64,000 bases of DNA from Polytrichum commune (taxonomy: Eukaryota; Streptophyta; Polytrichopsida; Polytrichales; Polytrichaceae). Both the position numbers and the translations under genes were made by a program. The notes under the pieces were generated by a model. It was given only the letters and a program-made list of their open reading frames with translations. It did not search any database and was not told where the DNA came from. This document shows positions 22,635 to 34,393 of the stretch, one piece after another (the stretch's first letter is position 1; every line of letters starts with the position of its first letter). The stretch covers positions 7,812,001 to 7,876,000 of the forward strand of contig OX485803.1 in the NCBI GenBank assembly GCA_950295325.1. Direction: 5' to 3'.

Positions 22635-24919
22635 GCTCCACAACATTCGATAGTGCCTTTGGATGCGCCTCTACCAAAAGACGTCGTCTATGATAAGCTA
22701 TTTTTTTACGATGACACATACCCAAAGATCAATAGACCTTGCCAAGTTTTCACAAGGGAGATGGGAATCGCGTGTGCTAAAAGACTAATGTCTAAGTATC
22801 CCGAAGATCCTTCCCTAGGGTACTCTGAGCGATGGGAATTCAATCCAATACAGTACGAGGTATTGATCGTGGCCCATTTCTCCCTGTCGTTCGAGTTCGC
22901 CCATACCACACGTGGTTTGGAGGACTACACAATGAACTACTTAATGGTCTAGTCCATCATGCCTAGGTTTGCGAGGTCATTCTATGTTTAATTTATATGT
23001 AGCACATGTCAGAAGCTCACAGTGGGTTCATGTCGGCAGGCGCCTGCTGCTACACCCAGTCGAAGGTTCATTGTGGTGTTCGATTTAAACGGCATATTTT
23101 GCCACTGTTCCCGACGTAACCCGGGTATGGTGACTGTGCCCACTTGGATAACTTACGATAAAGCACCGGACAAACCTCCGGCCTTGGTAGGGCCCAAGGT
23201 TGTCCTACCTAGACTGGGATACAAGGTGTTTTGGTTGTGGATGTCCTCCATGTTCCATGTTTGCATATGGTCATCCATGAAAAAATCCACTGTAGACCTT
23301 GTGGTGGAGTATCTATTTGCCGGGGGCCCAAAACCCGCATTAGTACTTGGCCAAGAGGATTGCACCTTGTTCAAGGACATGTGGAACAATGTCGTCATGA
23401 ACCCTTTGAAGCCAGAAGCTCCTTTGTTTTTGAAAAGTTTACTCAACAAGTTTTGGTGGCCGCCTGTATCCTTCGATTCTGGAAGGATCACAACTGCACC
23501 CTCCAACACCATTCTAGTAGACGATTGCCCTTACAAATCTGTTTGCAATGCGGACGAGTGTGGTATCTTTCCCAACCCATTCACATCCAATCGGGTGCAA
23601 GACGCAGACATGACAAAGGTCCTCCTTCCTTACTTTCAATCATTGTTCTACTCACCAATGTCTGACGCACGCGACTTTGTGGTCAGCCGTAGATTTGGGC
23701 AACAACCTATACGTCATAACGATGCAGTCAAGGTGGCAGTTTTGAAATCCAACGGGCTCGAAGAAACCGACTCGGAAATTGTAGAAAAGTTGCAAATCGA
23801 TCGAATAGAAGTAGCAAAGAAATAAGTAGGATTGTATGTCTAGTAACATTGTATTTTATGGTATCTTCAGCTTCCTCCTGCTAGGTACACACCATCCAGT
23901 TCCACGCCATCAGCTTTTGCGTGCCCCACTTCGGGGCTCTCACGCGGTCCAATAGAGGCGAAACAAGTTTCAGAGTCGCGGAACCCAATGGAGGTTTCAC
24001 CAGTGAAGAACAACTTGCACCATGTGCAATGGACTGATGGATCAACTCTGGTAATTTATTATTGTGTCATTTATTATTATTGTGTCATTTATTGTTTCGA
24101 CAACGTTATTGTGTAAAGGTTATTGTAATATTAAACACACATTTCATTACCAATTCAGGGTCATTAGCATAAGTATACTTGAATCTGTATAAATCCAGAC
24201 TCGCTTGAACGTGCATGTGTACGCAATTTTGGTTCAGTTGCTACCGCATATGCGAGTTATGAAATCATGATAAGTTGCAAACATATATATGTATGGGTGT
24301 ATATGTGTATATGTGTATGGGTGTATATGTGTGTATGAGTGTATATGTATGTATGAGTGTATATGTATGCATGAGTGTATATGTATGCACGAGTGTATGT
24401 AAATTAGTAAGCCAAATAAATGCGTGTCACTTTGTCACCATGCAGGGTGTTGATCTCAATATGGAACCCGCAGTGGAAGATTGTGCATCCCCTTGTGAAA
24501 CATTGCCCGTCCTGCGCTCTATCTCTACACGCGACCACCAAATCTCCCTCATTGAATCAAGAGGCCCTAACTCAAGGGGTGTTCACATGTTACGTGCGGG
24601 ATTGGCGAGCATTGGCAAAACTTATGACCCACAACCTATCACGACCACAGTGCCAACGATTCTTTTGAATGCGCAAGGTGCTGACTTCAATATGAAACCA
24701 TTGGGACCACCTTCCACCCGCGAGCATCAAATAGAGCTTATTGAGTCAAGAGGTCCTAATTCAAGAGGCGTCAATCTATTGCATGCGGGGTTGGCTGACC
24801 TCGCGACACACACAGAGCATGGTCCGCAAACGGTTAGCCTCCCCTTGGAAGGCCCAAAACACCACAATCAATGTGATGGACAAATGATTTGTCTGTACCC
24901 TAAATATGCTAGAAGTTAA
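22635..24919 (+). CDS. FCP1/HAD-like phosphatase-domain gene 1 (DLNG variant)
   Basis: Contains an FCP1-like (CTD-phosphatase/HAD) fold. Exon A, 22635-22859, follows TTTGGGTTCAG and ends GAG|GTATTG, phase 0. Exon B starts at 23040 and carries the HAD motifs: FDLNG (Asp about 20 residues into the exon-B frame), IWSSMK and ILVDDC. The usual second Asp of DxD is Asn, so activity may be lost or altered; DLNG is a known plant variant. Exon B runs into a stop at 23825; an earlier donor (AAAA|GTTGCA) would join in frame to exon C (23885-24050), which splices in phase 0 to exon D (24446-24919). Exon D encodes two copies of a motif with LIESRGPNSRGV. Upstream exons and the B-C junction are unresolved. 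A paralogue lies on the minus strand at 33103-33915. Confidence 0.65.
24279..24405. repeat. TATG/TGTA-rich microsatellite in an intron
   Basis: Irregular repeats of TGTATATGTGTATG and TATGTATGCATGAGTG just before exon D of the FCP1-like gene. The open frame through it is an artefact of the repeat. Confidence 0.75.
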
Positions 24920-25464
24920 ACACTCCCGTGACCAATTGTGCGGGCATTCATATGTGTACACAAAATTTAGTGCAACACTCAATATATAAAAGTGGCCAGA
25001 CACTCCCAATACCCAACGCATTGTCTTATATCAAGTCGGTTCACATGTCAACCATGCTCTCATTTTGCTTACCATGTCCACTTGCTTGTTTGCACCCAAT
25101 GTATGGTTCTTGTTTGTCCTTAGTAAATCCATCATCGAGCACTCCCCCATATATGGGTGGAACATGTAGTGCATAAACGATACGGCGGAAGCTCCATGTG
25201 AATGTTTTCGTTCTGTCTTGCATAACTGCTTCATGGGAAGCTGCCCCTTCATGTAACCTATTTGTCCTGCCCAAACTCTTATGTGACTGGACACAACGTG
25301 TAGGGCGCCTTTGTCTTGAATGCACACTCCCAGAGGAACAACCCATGTGTGCACCATGTAAATCCGCCCTTAAGGTATAGACACCCTATAACTGATAACG
25401 ATCCCATCACCGACAAGTAGAGTAGCTCATAAACGCGCATGGCTTTACTAGAAGTCGTTATGAA

Positions 25465-25475
25465 TATATATAAAA
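25465..25475 (+). promoter_or_regulatory. TATA box of the downstream gene
   Basis: TATATATAAAA is a strong plant-type TATA box about 290 bp before the ATG at 25763. It suggests that the following frame is a separate transcription unit rather than another exon of the FCP1-like gene. Confidence 0.5.
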
Positions 25476-25762
25476 CGCGAGGACAATATGACTGTGGAGG
25501 GGAAGTTGTTTCCCATAGATATTGTCGGTCATGTGTGAAGCTATGTGTTGGTTATGGGCTCTGACCGACTTTCGCACAAAGAAATTTTACACAATCAATT
25601 TTGAAAAAAGGGTCATTATTCATGAACCTTATTTTCCTACGCACAAAAAATAACTCCTCCTTGATATTCCAAGATATGCTATGCTGAAATGCTTAAGTTT
25701 TCGGTTATAGGTATATGTACCTTACATGTTGAAGCGTTATTCACACTTGTTCGTACTATTCA

Positions 25763-26677
25763 ATGCCGTGTCAGGATGCCCCTCCCAACCCGGCCAGTTC
25801 CCCCCCAGCTCCCCAGCCAACTGGGTTCGGGGAGGTGATTGCGAGAATGCAAACAGCTGAACTGGAACGCCCGTTAGGCCTCCCAATGGAAAGGATGAGT
25901 ATGGACGACGAGTTTAACAACTTAGCTTCAGATATTGATGTGTGCATGGAACGGTTCATGCAACTACAATCATTTATGACCACTGCTTTAGATAGATATA
26001 AAGGATGCCGCTTGGTTGGAATGGATGCACACATGCTTGGGAGATTGGTGGTATACAGTGCCGATATAGGGCTCACCATCCCACAAGTGGAGGCACTCCA
26101 ACAACGTCTCCCAAAGTTGCACTTAATAGAGAACGATAGGTGGGAAGCTACGCAAGCAATCGAGCCCCATTTAGATGACTTACTCCGCCATGATTCAGAA
26201 GACATGTTGAACCATGTCTATGACAACACGGATGAGAACCTCCCAATCACACCATTGTTGGAAGCCTGTCATATTGCCTATCCACAGAATGATGAAGGAG
26301 ACCCAGTGGAACCCACAATGGGGGAGCGTACCATTGATTACGAGTTTTACTACTTAGCATCGCAGATCCATGACGTAACGCGCGAGTTTATGGGACTACA
26401 GAGGACCATGACAACTGCTCTACAGAGATATACGGGCACTCTTTTGCTCGGCGAACGCATACACCGCCTTTGTATGTTGGTGTTAGCGGCAGAACACATT
26501 GGCTTTGACTCTCAGCAAAAAACCTATCTTGGGAGCAAAATACCGGACTTGGCTTACATGGAGAAAGTTACATGGGAGCAATCTCTGGAAATCAAACCTC
26601 ACTTGCCAAACATCTTTGAGTCCATGGCCAAACATGACTCCACAATTTGCGAAAGCCAAGGCACAAATGTAGAGTAA
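25763..26677 (+). CDS. Unrecognised protein with an internal ~110-residue duplication
   Basis: A single uninterrupted frame of 304 codons; I do not recognise the family. After a Pro-rich start, residues about 45-155 and 185-290 are diverged copies of one unit. Matching landmarks are DDEFNNLASDI against DYEFYYLASQI, FMTTALDRYKG against TMTTALQRYTG, and AIEPHLDDLLRHDS against EIKPHLPNIFESMAKHDS. The pattern looks helical, with no signal peptide or membrane segment. Conservation of both copies in frame argues for a real protein. The start could be the ATG at 25763 or an exon start at 25776 after GTGTCAG. A TATA box lies at 25465. It lies just after the FCP1-like gene on the same strand, and a functional link is unknown. 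Confidence 0.6.
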   Translation: MPCQDAPPNPASSPPAPQPTGFGEVIARMQTAELERPLGLPMERMSMDDEFNNLASDIDVCMERFMQLQSFMTTALDRYKGCRLVGMDAHMLGRLVVYSADIGLTIPQVEALQQRLPKLHLIENDRWEATQAIEPHLDDLLRHDSEDMLNHVYDNTDENLPITPLLEACHIAYPQNDEGDPVEPTMGERTIDYEFYYLASQIHDVTREFMGLQRTMTTALQRYTGTLLLGERIHRLCMLVLAAEHIGFDSQQKTYLGSKIPDLAYMEKVTWEQSLEIKPHLPNIFESMAKHDSTICESQGTNVE

Positions 26678-27053
26678 TTTAAGTTATGGCGTGTTACAGG
26701 CATTTATAGCACAATATTCAATCGAGTGGACGCCTCCTAGCATAGAATTGGTGTTTCAATGAAGAGGATTGTGGGTGCAAACCTCCTGTTGTGTGACAGT
26801 CTATGCAAAAGCCCATTGGAAGCAAAGAGTATTTGTCTCGCATGGGCAGGTCCATCCAAAGTGTCCACGAGTTCCCAATGAGTTCCCAATGAGTTCCCCA
26901 TGAGTTCCCCACATACATCCCAGAAGTCCCAAAATCATCCTAAAGTCCCATAATGTTTAATATCGCGTTACCAATGTTGGTCTAGAACTCCATCCTTGGT
27001 AACTGGGAGGAGGAGGTTAGTAGGTGGGCCCGGATTTGAGAAGATGGGAGTAG
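26678..27053. other. Intergenic, with a short minisatellite
   Basis: No gene. A 11-12 bp unit GAGTTCCCAAT is repeated four times at 26869-26911. Confidence 0.6.
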
Positions 27054-27356
27054 CTACACTAAATATGATATTTAGTGACACCAATTCTAATTGTCTTGCT
27101 CAATACTAATTGTAAACTACGGTATAGTGTCACCAACACTAAATGTTAACCCAACATTGTTTGTCGTTCCTCCTAAATTTTTTGGGGATTGGAGATTTAC
27201 AGTGTTGCAATTACTATCACTTACCAAGTGAAATGTCATCCAAATTTCAATCATCCATGACAGTATTTCGTTCATTTATTCATAAGAAGTGTCATCTGAA
27301 AAGTTACCATAGTGACATTAGATACCATATGACACTAAATACCATATTTAGTGTAG
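27054..27356. mobile_element. MITE family M1, copy 1 (CTACACTAAATATG ends)
   Basis: The ends are inverted repeats: CTACACTAAATATGATATTT on the left and its near complement, ending TATTTAGTGTAG, on the right. A related element lies in the opposite orientation at 55241-55591. The target duplication is not clear, so the superfamily is left open. Looser relatives of the end motif occur around 42660-42910. Confidence 0.75.
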
Positions 27357-30300
27357 TTGGCACATACAAACCTTGACCCACCATGTTCCCTCTACATTTA
27401 GGCGGGTTTGTCCTTATTTATAATAGAATGTGGGTGGGCAAGCGGTCTACATGGAAACTCATCCTAATAAGAGCCTCTCCACTCATGGCCCAATGAAGGT
27501 CCTTATAACAGTTGCATATGGAAGCCAAATAGGCACACTTTGTTGCTTTGGAACCCCTTTCACTTACTAACAAGAAACATTTAAATTCTCATTGAGCTAA
27601 TAATAGTATATACTCAACGTTCAAAGTGAAGGTTTTAGTGCCCTCTACCTTAATCAAGCTTCAGTTGAAAGTTGAACTTGCAAAGAGTTTGGTATTTGGA
27701 ATTGATAGGCTTTCATTCATAGCTCAAACTATCAATGACTGTTTCATCAATCCTCAAGCTCTCAATAGTTGGGGCAATAGTGTGAGCAAGTGTAAAATGG
27801 TCAGGTTCAAAGTGAGATATTGAGGGGGAGTGGTTCTACAACGGGCTAGACAAAGACGAAATCATGACCATTTGACACATGCTTGAAACCCTCAAAATGT
27901 TGAGTTCTCAACATTCTTAAGGAACTTCCTTGAGGTACATATCTTATGATTTTGACCAAGAGATTGTCAAACATGATAGAGGGCTTGTTGTAGTCGTTTC
28001 ACATGGGATAAATCAAGGGACCACTTAAGTATTGTAAGTCTAGTAAAAAGTTCAAGCTCTCGAGTTGAAAGCTCAAGTGTAAAGTGGGCTTGCATGAACA
28101 AGCATGCATAAGAGGTTGCCCAACAATGAGGATCTCCTTTCTTCAAGAACTCATTATCTCTAGTGTAAAAGGGGCCTTAGGTGTGTGTGCCTTAATATGT
28201 GGTCACCCTCCATAAATGGCCACATATATTTGAGTACATTGGTATATGGCAAGGCTTGTAATAAGAATTAGTTTGAGCATATGAGACCTAGGCAACTTGT
28301 CTTGCGTGAATGACTTTTCTTGCAAATCTACCAGAGTGGTAAATGAATTTAATGATGCATGACAGTTTTCACCAATGCAAGACGAGTTGCCTAGGACACA
28401 TGCTTGTGGTGAATGGACACCCAAAAGACATTTATTATATTGAGATTGGACTATGTGCTCATCATATATAATAAAAATGACATCAATTTTTGGTGTACAC
28501 CAATGTGAATGGGAGCCCGTTCTTCCTTACCTTGATCATGTTTTGCTAGCAAGCTTCAGGGTAGGGTTACTTCCCCCCTTTCGGGAGGTGGGCTGCATTG
28601 AGCAACATGTGTTACAAGGGAAGACGACACCTAATGGTGGATCCACAAGGGCATTTTTGTTGTTGAGATTTATTTCGTTTAGTAATAAATATGTGAGGTA
28701 TTTTATGACTATGAGGTGTATTTCTTTTATGAATTATGTGTGCTCAAGATATATTAATTATTAATTATTCAAGGTTCAACATGTATCAATATTGATAGAG
28801 CCGGGAGGACCTATGTGATCTACTTATCCCTACTGGTGTTGTATGGTCTTGTTGTTGTTCTCTTGTCACTACATGATTATATATAAAATCTATGGATGCA
28901 GATTAGAATACTTCAACCTACCATAAAACGATCAAGTGGAAGAGAGAAAGAGTGGTATGGTTTGTGATTCCCATAGTGTGCTATTCACCTTGTTTCTCAA
29001 AAACACACAAACACACACACACATGTATTTATTTATATCTCATTGCCAAAATTGCTTGGCCTTACCATAGTTCTCTTCCACTAGATTACAAAATAAGTTA
29101 TGATATTATGAACATGGTTTCAAATTCTATCACCCTAGTAGATTACAAAAACCATAGGTTCTATGATGGAAGTAAACCAACGATAAGACCACATGACCGC
29201 CTAGTGTCAACTCCAGTTCTAAAACTTGACAAAATAACAATCTAATCGCTTTGCAATCACCAACCTCGCCGTGACCAACCACTGCCAAAATTGAAGCCAT
29301 ATTCAACAAACCTCTTCTCTTGCCACTGAGAATTTCGGAGCTCTACCACTTTGATGCGTTCCCAGAGTTTTGAAGTAGCAACGAATGTGTTGTATGGGAC
29401 TCGTACGCTGGAAGTAAACAGACGACGACAACGGTGTGTAAGGAGTTGGAACTTCATGGCCACAAAGAGGGCCGGGCCACATCGCTTTTCTTTTCTCCAT
29501 GAGGTTGATGGGTACGTTCGGCATGGAAAAGCGTCACCGCAACGCCAAACGATTTCCAATCGATAGATAAATGATGGGAATCTGAAAAGGATTTGTGTGT
29601 TCCGTCGCAAAAGAGTGGGCGAGCCTCCAAGTCCTCATCATTGCAACATGCAGTGGTTGGCTGCCTCCACAACTGTGCGAAGAAAAACACTGGCACGGAC
29701 TCATATCGCCGGCCGTGCAAGCTGCCCCACCCCCATCCATTCCGCGGCCACTGATATTCGTGTACGAGAGGAAAAGCCTGCCCTGCTCCTTTCCTTTCCT
29801 TTTCCTTTCCTTTAGGATAAGGACCTGGCCTTGATTTGCAGGGACTGATCAGCTGGCCAGGGCTTCATGTCTTGTCCTTGGCGCTGAGCTCGCTCTCTCT
29901 CACCACTCCGGCACCAAGCTTGCTTGATCCGAAGGCGAGAATGCAGTCACCTAGATTATACATAACAAACGATTCAAAGTCACACACAGTCTAGTGTCAC
30001 GTACACTCTTTTGTGAAGGCCCTCAACTAGATGTCTCGAGTTCTCACAAAGTGTCACGTCTGTTAATTGTCAATATGATGTTCTTCGTCGTCATAAGTTA
30101 CATTATGACATTCAACGTAGCACATTGGATACTTGAGATGATAGTTTTGCGTTTTAGTATGCAAGAGGAAGATATTTCTTGAGTCTACCAATGGCAAGTG
30201 CCATTTGTGTCCTATTTTAGTCAACTTGTGAACCATTGTGTAACACTATTGGACATCCTAGAGGATACCAAGATATTAGTAAGCACACTTGAATGCCAAG

Positions 30301-31420
30301 TGTCATGAGGTGACACTAATGATGAAGTTTTTGATCATTGGTGTAACCTAGCATACGCCTCAATATACGGTAAGTGACACTATGATGCGTATGATACTAA
30401 ATATCATAAACATTGTTGTTGACGTCTTTTTCTTTTTTAATCTTTAGAGGGGGGAGGGGGGTGGATGGCTGTGAGTTTTTATTAGACTCCTTCATCTCAA
30501 TAAGACATGATTCGTACAAAGTGGTGATTGCTTTTTATGGTTAGGTTGTAATTGTAGATAAGTTACAATTGTTCATAACGTTCACACAATTTGGTAAATT
30601 ATCACTTAGATGTGTTGATGGGCGAGGGGGGGGGGGTGAACTCTTCATTGGAAATCTGATTGACGTGCGTGGGTCATTATGAAATTAAATTCCTATATGT
30701 GGGAAATTTATGAAGAAAAATAAATAATGTATACGTACTGATGGTAGGCTAGGTAATGAACTTGTGTATTTTTATTAAGCTTTTCATTTTAATATGATGA
30801 ATGCCTTCACCTGGGGGGTTGGGCTCGTCATTGGATACCTAAATGATGTGCGTGGGTCACTATAAAATGAAACCCCCGACATACAAGAAGTTCTCAAAGA
30901 AAAACAAATTTATATGTATTAGCGGCATACTAGAAATTTCTCTCTAAATCTAGGGGCCCTTTTTTGTACAACTACCTTTACTTCTAGATTTTGATATCTT
31001 GTTTAATTATACACACCAAAGAAAAATAATATCCCTCCCTTATGTATATTATGTACACTAAATACCTCAAATGATACCCCTTTCTACACTCCTGTTAGTT
31101 TATACATGGTATGAAGAGTCCACCTCTGAGGATGTGTTTCAAATTATTGTTTTCATAAATCATAAATTCATCTTCATGACGTATGTGTCAAATTGTCATG
31201 TCTTCAGGATCAACAAGTCTACTCACCACAGTATCATGATGCACATGTTGCTAGATTCACATATTCATCGCAAGTTAAGACATGTTAATACTGTAGTGTA
31301 GTTCAAACAATTTCAAAGCATTGGTTCACATTGGTAATAAATACTGATGGTCGCTTTTCTTTGCGTTTCTTTCAAAGCATTGTTCAACTGCTCAATTGTG
31401 TTTTTCCAGCACATTTATGT
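27357..31420. other. No gene recognised
   Basis: AT-rich sequence with short frames. Around 28190-28460 it resembles parts of the repeats in the hydrolase intron (57420-57540). A CA-rich microsatellite lies near 29000-29022. A block near 29250-29830 has more CpG than its surroundings. Confidence 0.5.
29257..29740 (-). other. CpG-rich block with overlapping frames, unrecognised
   Basis: Frames of 117 and 88 codons overlap on the minus strand in different phases. Base composition differs from the AT-rich surroundings. I recognise no domain; this may be a decayed gene fragment whose frame has been disrupted, or a promoter-like island. Confidence 0.25.
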
Positions 31421-31610
31421 ACGTCCATATCAGTGCCCGGGAAGTCTTTGGGCATAGTTGGTCAAGGTCCTAGTGATTCTAAATCCAGCCGATTACATGT
31501 TGACATCTTCCGGTTCTGTGTTATTCTTTTGAGGTATATATCATAGATTCCTCTACAATGATCGCTAATTCTTTTAAAGTCTCCAACGTCAACCGGTTCA
31601 TCTGTAAAAC
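31421..31610 (+). repeat. Dispersed repeat family R1, copy 2
   Basis: Shares ordered blocks with 20391-20600 and 55196-55790, including GGTCAAGGTCCTAGTG, TTACATGTTGACATC and CAACCGGTTCATCTGTA. Non-coding. Confidence 0.6.
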
Positions 31611-31732
31611 ACTATATTCGTTAAATTGAGACTTTTTGGGCATTTTGAGACATTCACATAAATAAGAACAAGGATAAATGGAACACATATTGGAGAAAGT
31701 TGTAAGATGCGAACACTTTGTGTCGGGTATTT

Positions 31733-32058
31733 AGAACAAGAACCCCATTAATAACTCATATTTGGGATTGTTTAGGATGCGCAATCCAAACCTTAGGCCA
31801 AATTGAAGGGGAAATCTTAAAACATTCATATTATCGCACACAAAATATGAGATCTTGTATGAATATGTTTTAGGTAGGGCACTCCAAACCCTTAGACCAT
31901 ATTGAAGGGGAACTATGTGAACCAATATAATATAACATACAAAATATTCCAAACTCATATTTGTGATGGTTTAGTTAGGGCAATCCAAACCTTGGACCAT
32001 ATTGAAGGGGAAATCATGTGACACTTATATTATTGCAAAAAAAACATACAAAGTATGG
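31733..32058. repeat. Three diverged tandem copies of a ~110-bp unit
   Basis: Units begin near 31733, 31850 and 31949. Each contains TTTAGG(A/T) followed by CCAAAC(C)CTT, then CCATATTGAAGGGGAA or close, then an ACATACAAA(A/G)TAT-like end. The CCAAAC parts look like decayed relics of the 22-bp palindrome seen from 34 to 45 kb. A related single unit lies near 41560-41660. Confidence 0.65.
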
Positions 32059-32155
32059 CATGTAAAATGCATAGCATGCTAACACCACACATACATTGGA
32101 TAGTGCGACCCAAAATGATGTTGCCTATGGCCCAAAACCCTACGCCTACTATGGC

Positions 32156-32963
32156 CTATCTAGCCTCGGAGATTGCCTCTTTTTCTTTTGCTTTTTTATC
32201 TTTTGCCTCTTTTTCTTTTGCCTCTTTTTCTTTTGCTGCGGCTTCTTTTGCTCGCATTGCTTCAACATTCCTGAAAATCTCCGCCCCGCGACTATAGCCA
32301 TTCTTGGGGTGACCGCCATCCATAAGACATTTTGGAGTCCGTCGGCCGCCCGAAATATACGTCGAAGAATTCGAATACGATGAAGTGGATTGTCTCGCAT
32401 TTCTGGTCATGGCGTACATACGCTCGAACTCGATGGACGCACTAGACCGCATAGGTTTACGGGTGGGAGCAACCTGCAACGCGTCATTGCAAGACCACAT
32501 GTGTTAGTTTAGGGAGGAAGACCCAAACGTGTCACACGATCATTTTTTAAGTGCAAAATGATTGTAATGCGCGGTTAACCATGTTTTAGAGAGGGGGGGG
32601 GGGGTTCACCTTGTCACCGGGGGCGTTCCCATCGGAGTTGGCAAGGAGGGGCAAGGCGTCCCGCAAAGGAATAGGAAGGGTTCCACTCTTCGTTGGCCGT
32701 GCGTCCATCCGCAGCCGCTGTTGAGGTGTAATACTTCCGCCGGGCCGAGAGGGGGATGTCCGGACGCATTTGCGATTTATGCCCTTGAGCGGCGACGGGG
32801 ACGGAGATCGCCGTAAGATTTGCTTGGGTGGGGGGCTATCGACGACGCCGGCGTCAATAGGCTCCTTGGAGTAGTCAATGGTTGACGCGGCGTCGTAAAC
32901 GGTCTCGTAGAAGAAGCTCCCCAACTCTGACTCGCTGACGATGTCAATCGAGGGCTCCAAACG
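32156..32963 (-). CDS. Unrecognised two-exon gene or 3' exons of FCP1-like gene 2
   Basis: Two frames join cleanly in phase 0: exon 32963-32610 ends GACAAG|GTGAAC and exon 32473-32156 follows GTTGCAG. The upstream exon is preceded by a pyrimidine tract. It encodes a Ser/Pro/Arg-rich segment (LRRSPSPSPLKG). The second exon encodes a Ser/Arg segment and ends in a Lys/Glu/Ala-rich helix of short KEKEA units. No domain is recognised. It may be the C-terminal tail of the FCP1-like gene just upstream, as gene 1 also has Ser/Pro-rich exons after its domain, but no donor joining them was found before the stop at 33103. Confidence 0.4.
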
Positions 32964-33071
32964 CTCGCGCAAAAAAGGAAACGAAACAAAACCCAAAGGA
33001 AGAGGGTTTGCTAGAGCGCGTGAAAATCAAGATACATATGAAGCATATATTACACAAAGTGGGCGGGCGCA

Positions 33072-33094
33072 TACACACACACACACACACACAC
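33072..33094. repeat. CA microsatellite
   Basis: An (AC)n run just after the stop codon of FCP1-like gene 2, in its presumed 3' untranslated region. Confidence 0.9.
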
Positions 33095-33102
33095 GTGCTG
33101 CC

Positions 33103-33915
33103 TCAAATGAGCTTGTTAAATTTCGCGTGAGAGAACAACTCTCTGTACAAATGGTCTCGTGGATCCAAGTATCTCTCGCCTATCGGATTATTCCTAACAA
33201 AATTGTTTACAGGTAGTCCGCTTCCCCTGAGCGCCTGGAGGTATTTACTAAGGTCTAACAAAAATCGGTCCCGGACCTTCTCGACCGTCCACGTAGGGCA
33301 AACTATTAAGTTGGCCGTCGGGTTCAACATGTTCTTTGCGGCGCTGTCGTCCACCATGAGCGTGTTCTCCCGGGTGGGACGGACGTCGTAGGGGACACCT
33401 ATCAATGACGGACGCTGGTCCCAAAAAATGGGCTTCAAGACCTTGAGGTATTGGGGGGAAGCGGGGTTGTTTGGTTTTTTGACGACTTTGCCGTCCGGTG
33501 TGTACAATATTCTACAGGCTTCCTGTGCTAGGACCATGCAGGGGGGCTCGATGCCCTTGAAGATGAACTCCACGACTGCATTGGTGTTCTCGGCCTTCAT
33601 GGAGCTCCACACGACCACCCACCATCGTTGTTGGGCGATCTGGAGGAAGGTCCGAAGCCACGGGCGGAGGTGAACTAGCTTGCTCTTTATGAACGTGGGC
33701 GGCCCGTCGTAATTCGCGTCCTCGGGTTTGCAAAAGGCCACTGTGGGGGTCCTCGGGCAATGAACGCATTGGACGAGGACCCCGTTGAGGTCTAACACCA
33801 GGAACCGGGTCTTAGGCGGCAAAGGTGGAACGGGTAAAATGGGGGGGACCATCGCGCTACCTTCCTCGCTTCTTGGAGAGGCCCGGCGGGGAGCCGCGAC
33901 GCTATGCTCCGATCC
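33103..33915 (-). CDS. FCP1/HAD-like phosphatase-domain gene 2 (DLNG variant)
   Basis: Paralogue of the gene at 22635-24919. An exon open from 33915 (acceptor CTCCACAG) to the stop at 33103 encodes about 270 residues; the first ATG in it is at 33852. FCP1-type HAD motifs are in order: VLDLNGVL (motif I, residues 19-26 from that ATG), VVWSSMK (motif II), a Lys before IFWD, and LMVDDS (motif IV). As in gene 1, the second Asp of motif I is Asn, so it may bind rather than dephosphorylate phospho-Ser/Thr targets. The N-terminus is Pro-rich (PPILPVPPLPP). Upstream exons were not identified. It lies downstream of the ParB/methyltransferase gene on the same strand, and a polyadenylation signal at 34105-34110 separates them. 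Confidence 0.7.
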   Translation of the reverse strand, partial: GSEHSVAAPRRASPRSEEGSAMVPPILPVPPLPPKTRFLVLDLNGVLVQCVHCPRTPTVAFCKPEDANYDGPPTFIKSKLVHLRPWLRTFLQIAQQRWWVVVWSSMKAENTNAVVEFIFKGIEPPCMVLAQEACRILYTPDGKVVKKPNNPASPQYLKVLKPIFWDQRPSLIGVPYDVRPTRENTLMVDDSAAKNMLNPTANLIVCPTWTVEKVRDRFLLDLSKYLQALRGSGLPVNNFVRNNPIGERYLDPRDHLYRELFSHAKFNKLI

Positions 33916-34104
33916 CTGTGGAGACGAGCGACATAAGGCGGGGGAAGACTATGTCATGCTATGTCCACTTAAAGTGAATACAATATTTTCTGTGAAAAAT
34001 ACAAGAACCACTATGCATAGGCGGCCATACAAATGCAAGAGGGGGCAAGAGGAAAAAATATACATTTGAACACGAAAACAAACATAAGGGCACAAAATAA
34101 TAAT

Positions 34105-34110
34105 TTTATT
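34105..34110 (-). terminator. Polyadenylation signal (AATAAA)
   Basis: AATAAA on the minus strand in an AT-rich context, about 285 bp after the proline-rich frame. It is the likely 3' end of the ParB/methyltransferase transcription unit. Confidence 0.45.
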
Positions 34111-34361
34111 GTTTGCAATGCTCTATGTACAAAATGCCTAGGGGTGCGAAGCCGCGTTGAACGATCCGTTCAAACTATCCTAATTCAACATCTACAAAAT
34201 TGTGTGCACGCCTCCAAGTTCGAGTAAAATCGTGGGACGGGCGACGTTAGTGATCGTCGGGGGGGGGGGGCTGAAGGGATGCGAGAGCGGATGGACGGGG
34301 TGGGGGCAGTTCCTCCTAGCTAGGGGGGACACGACCACGGCAACAAGACAATAGACCAGGA

Positions 34362-34383
34362 GTTTGGGTCGAGCGACCCAAAC
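34362..34383. repeat. Single palindrome copy in the presumed 3' UTR
   Basis: A perfect copy of the 22-bp palindrome (10-bp arms GTTTGGGTCG and complement, AG core), 11 bp beyond the stop of the proline-rich frame. Confidence 0.9.
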
Positions 34384-34393
34384 TGAGGAGGTC

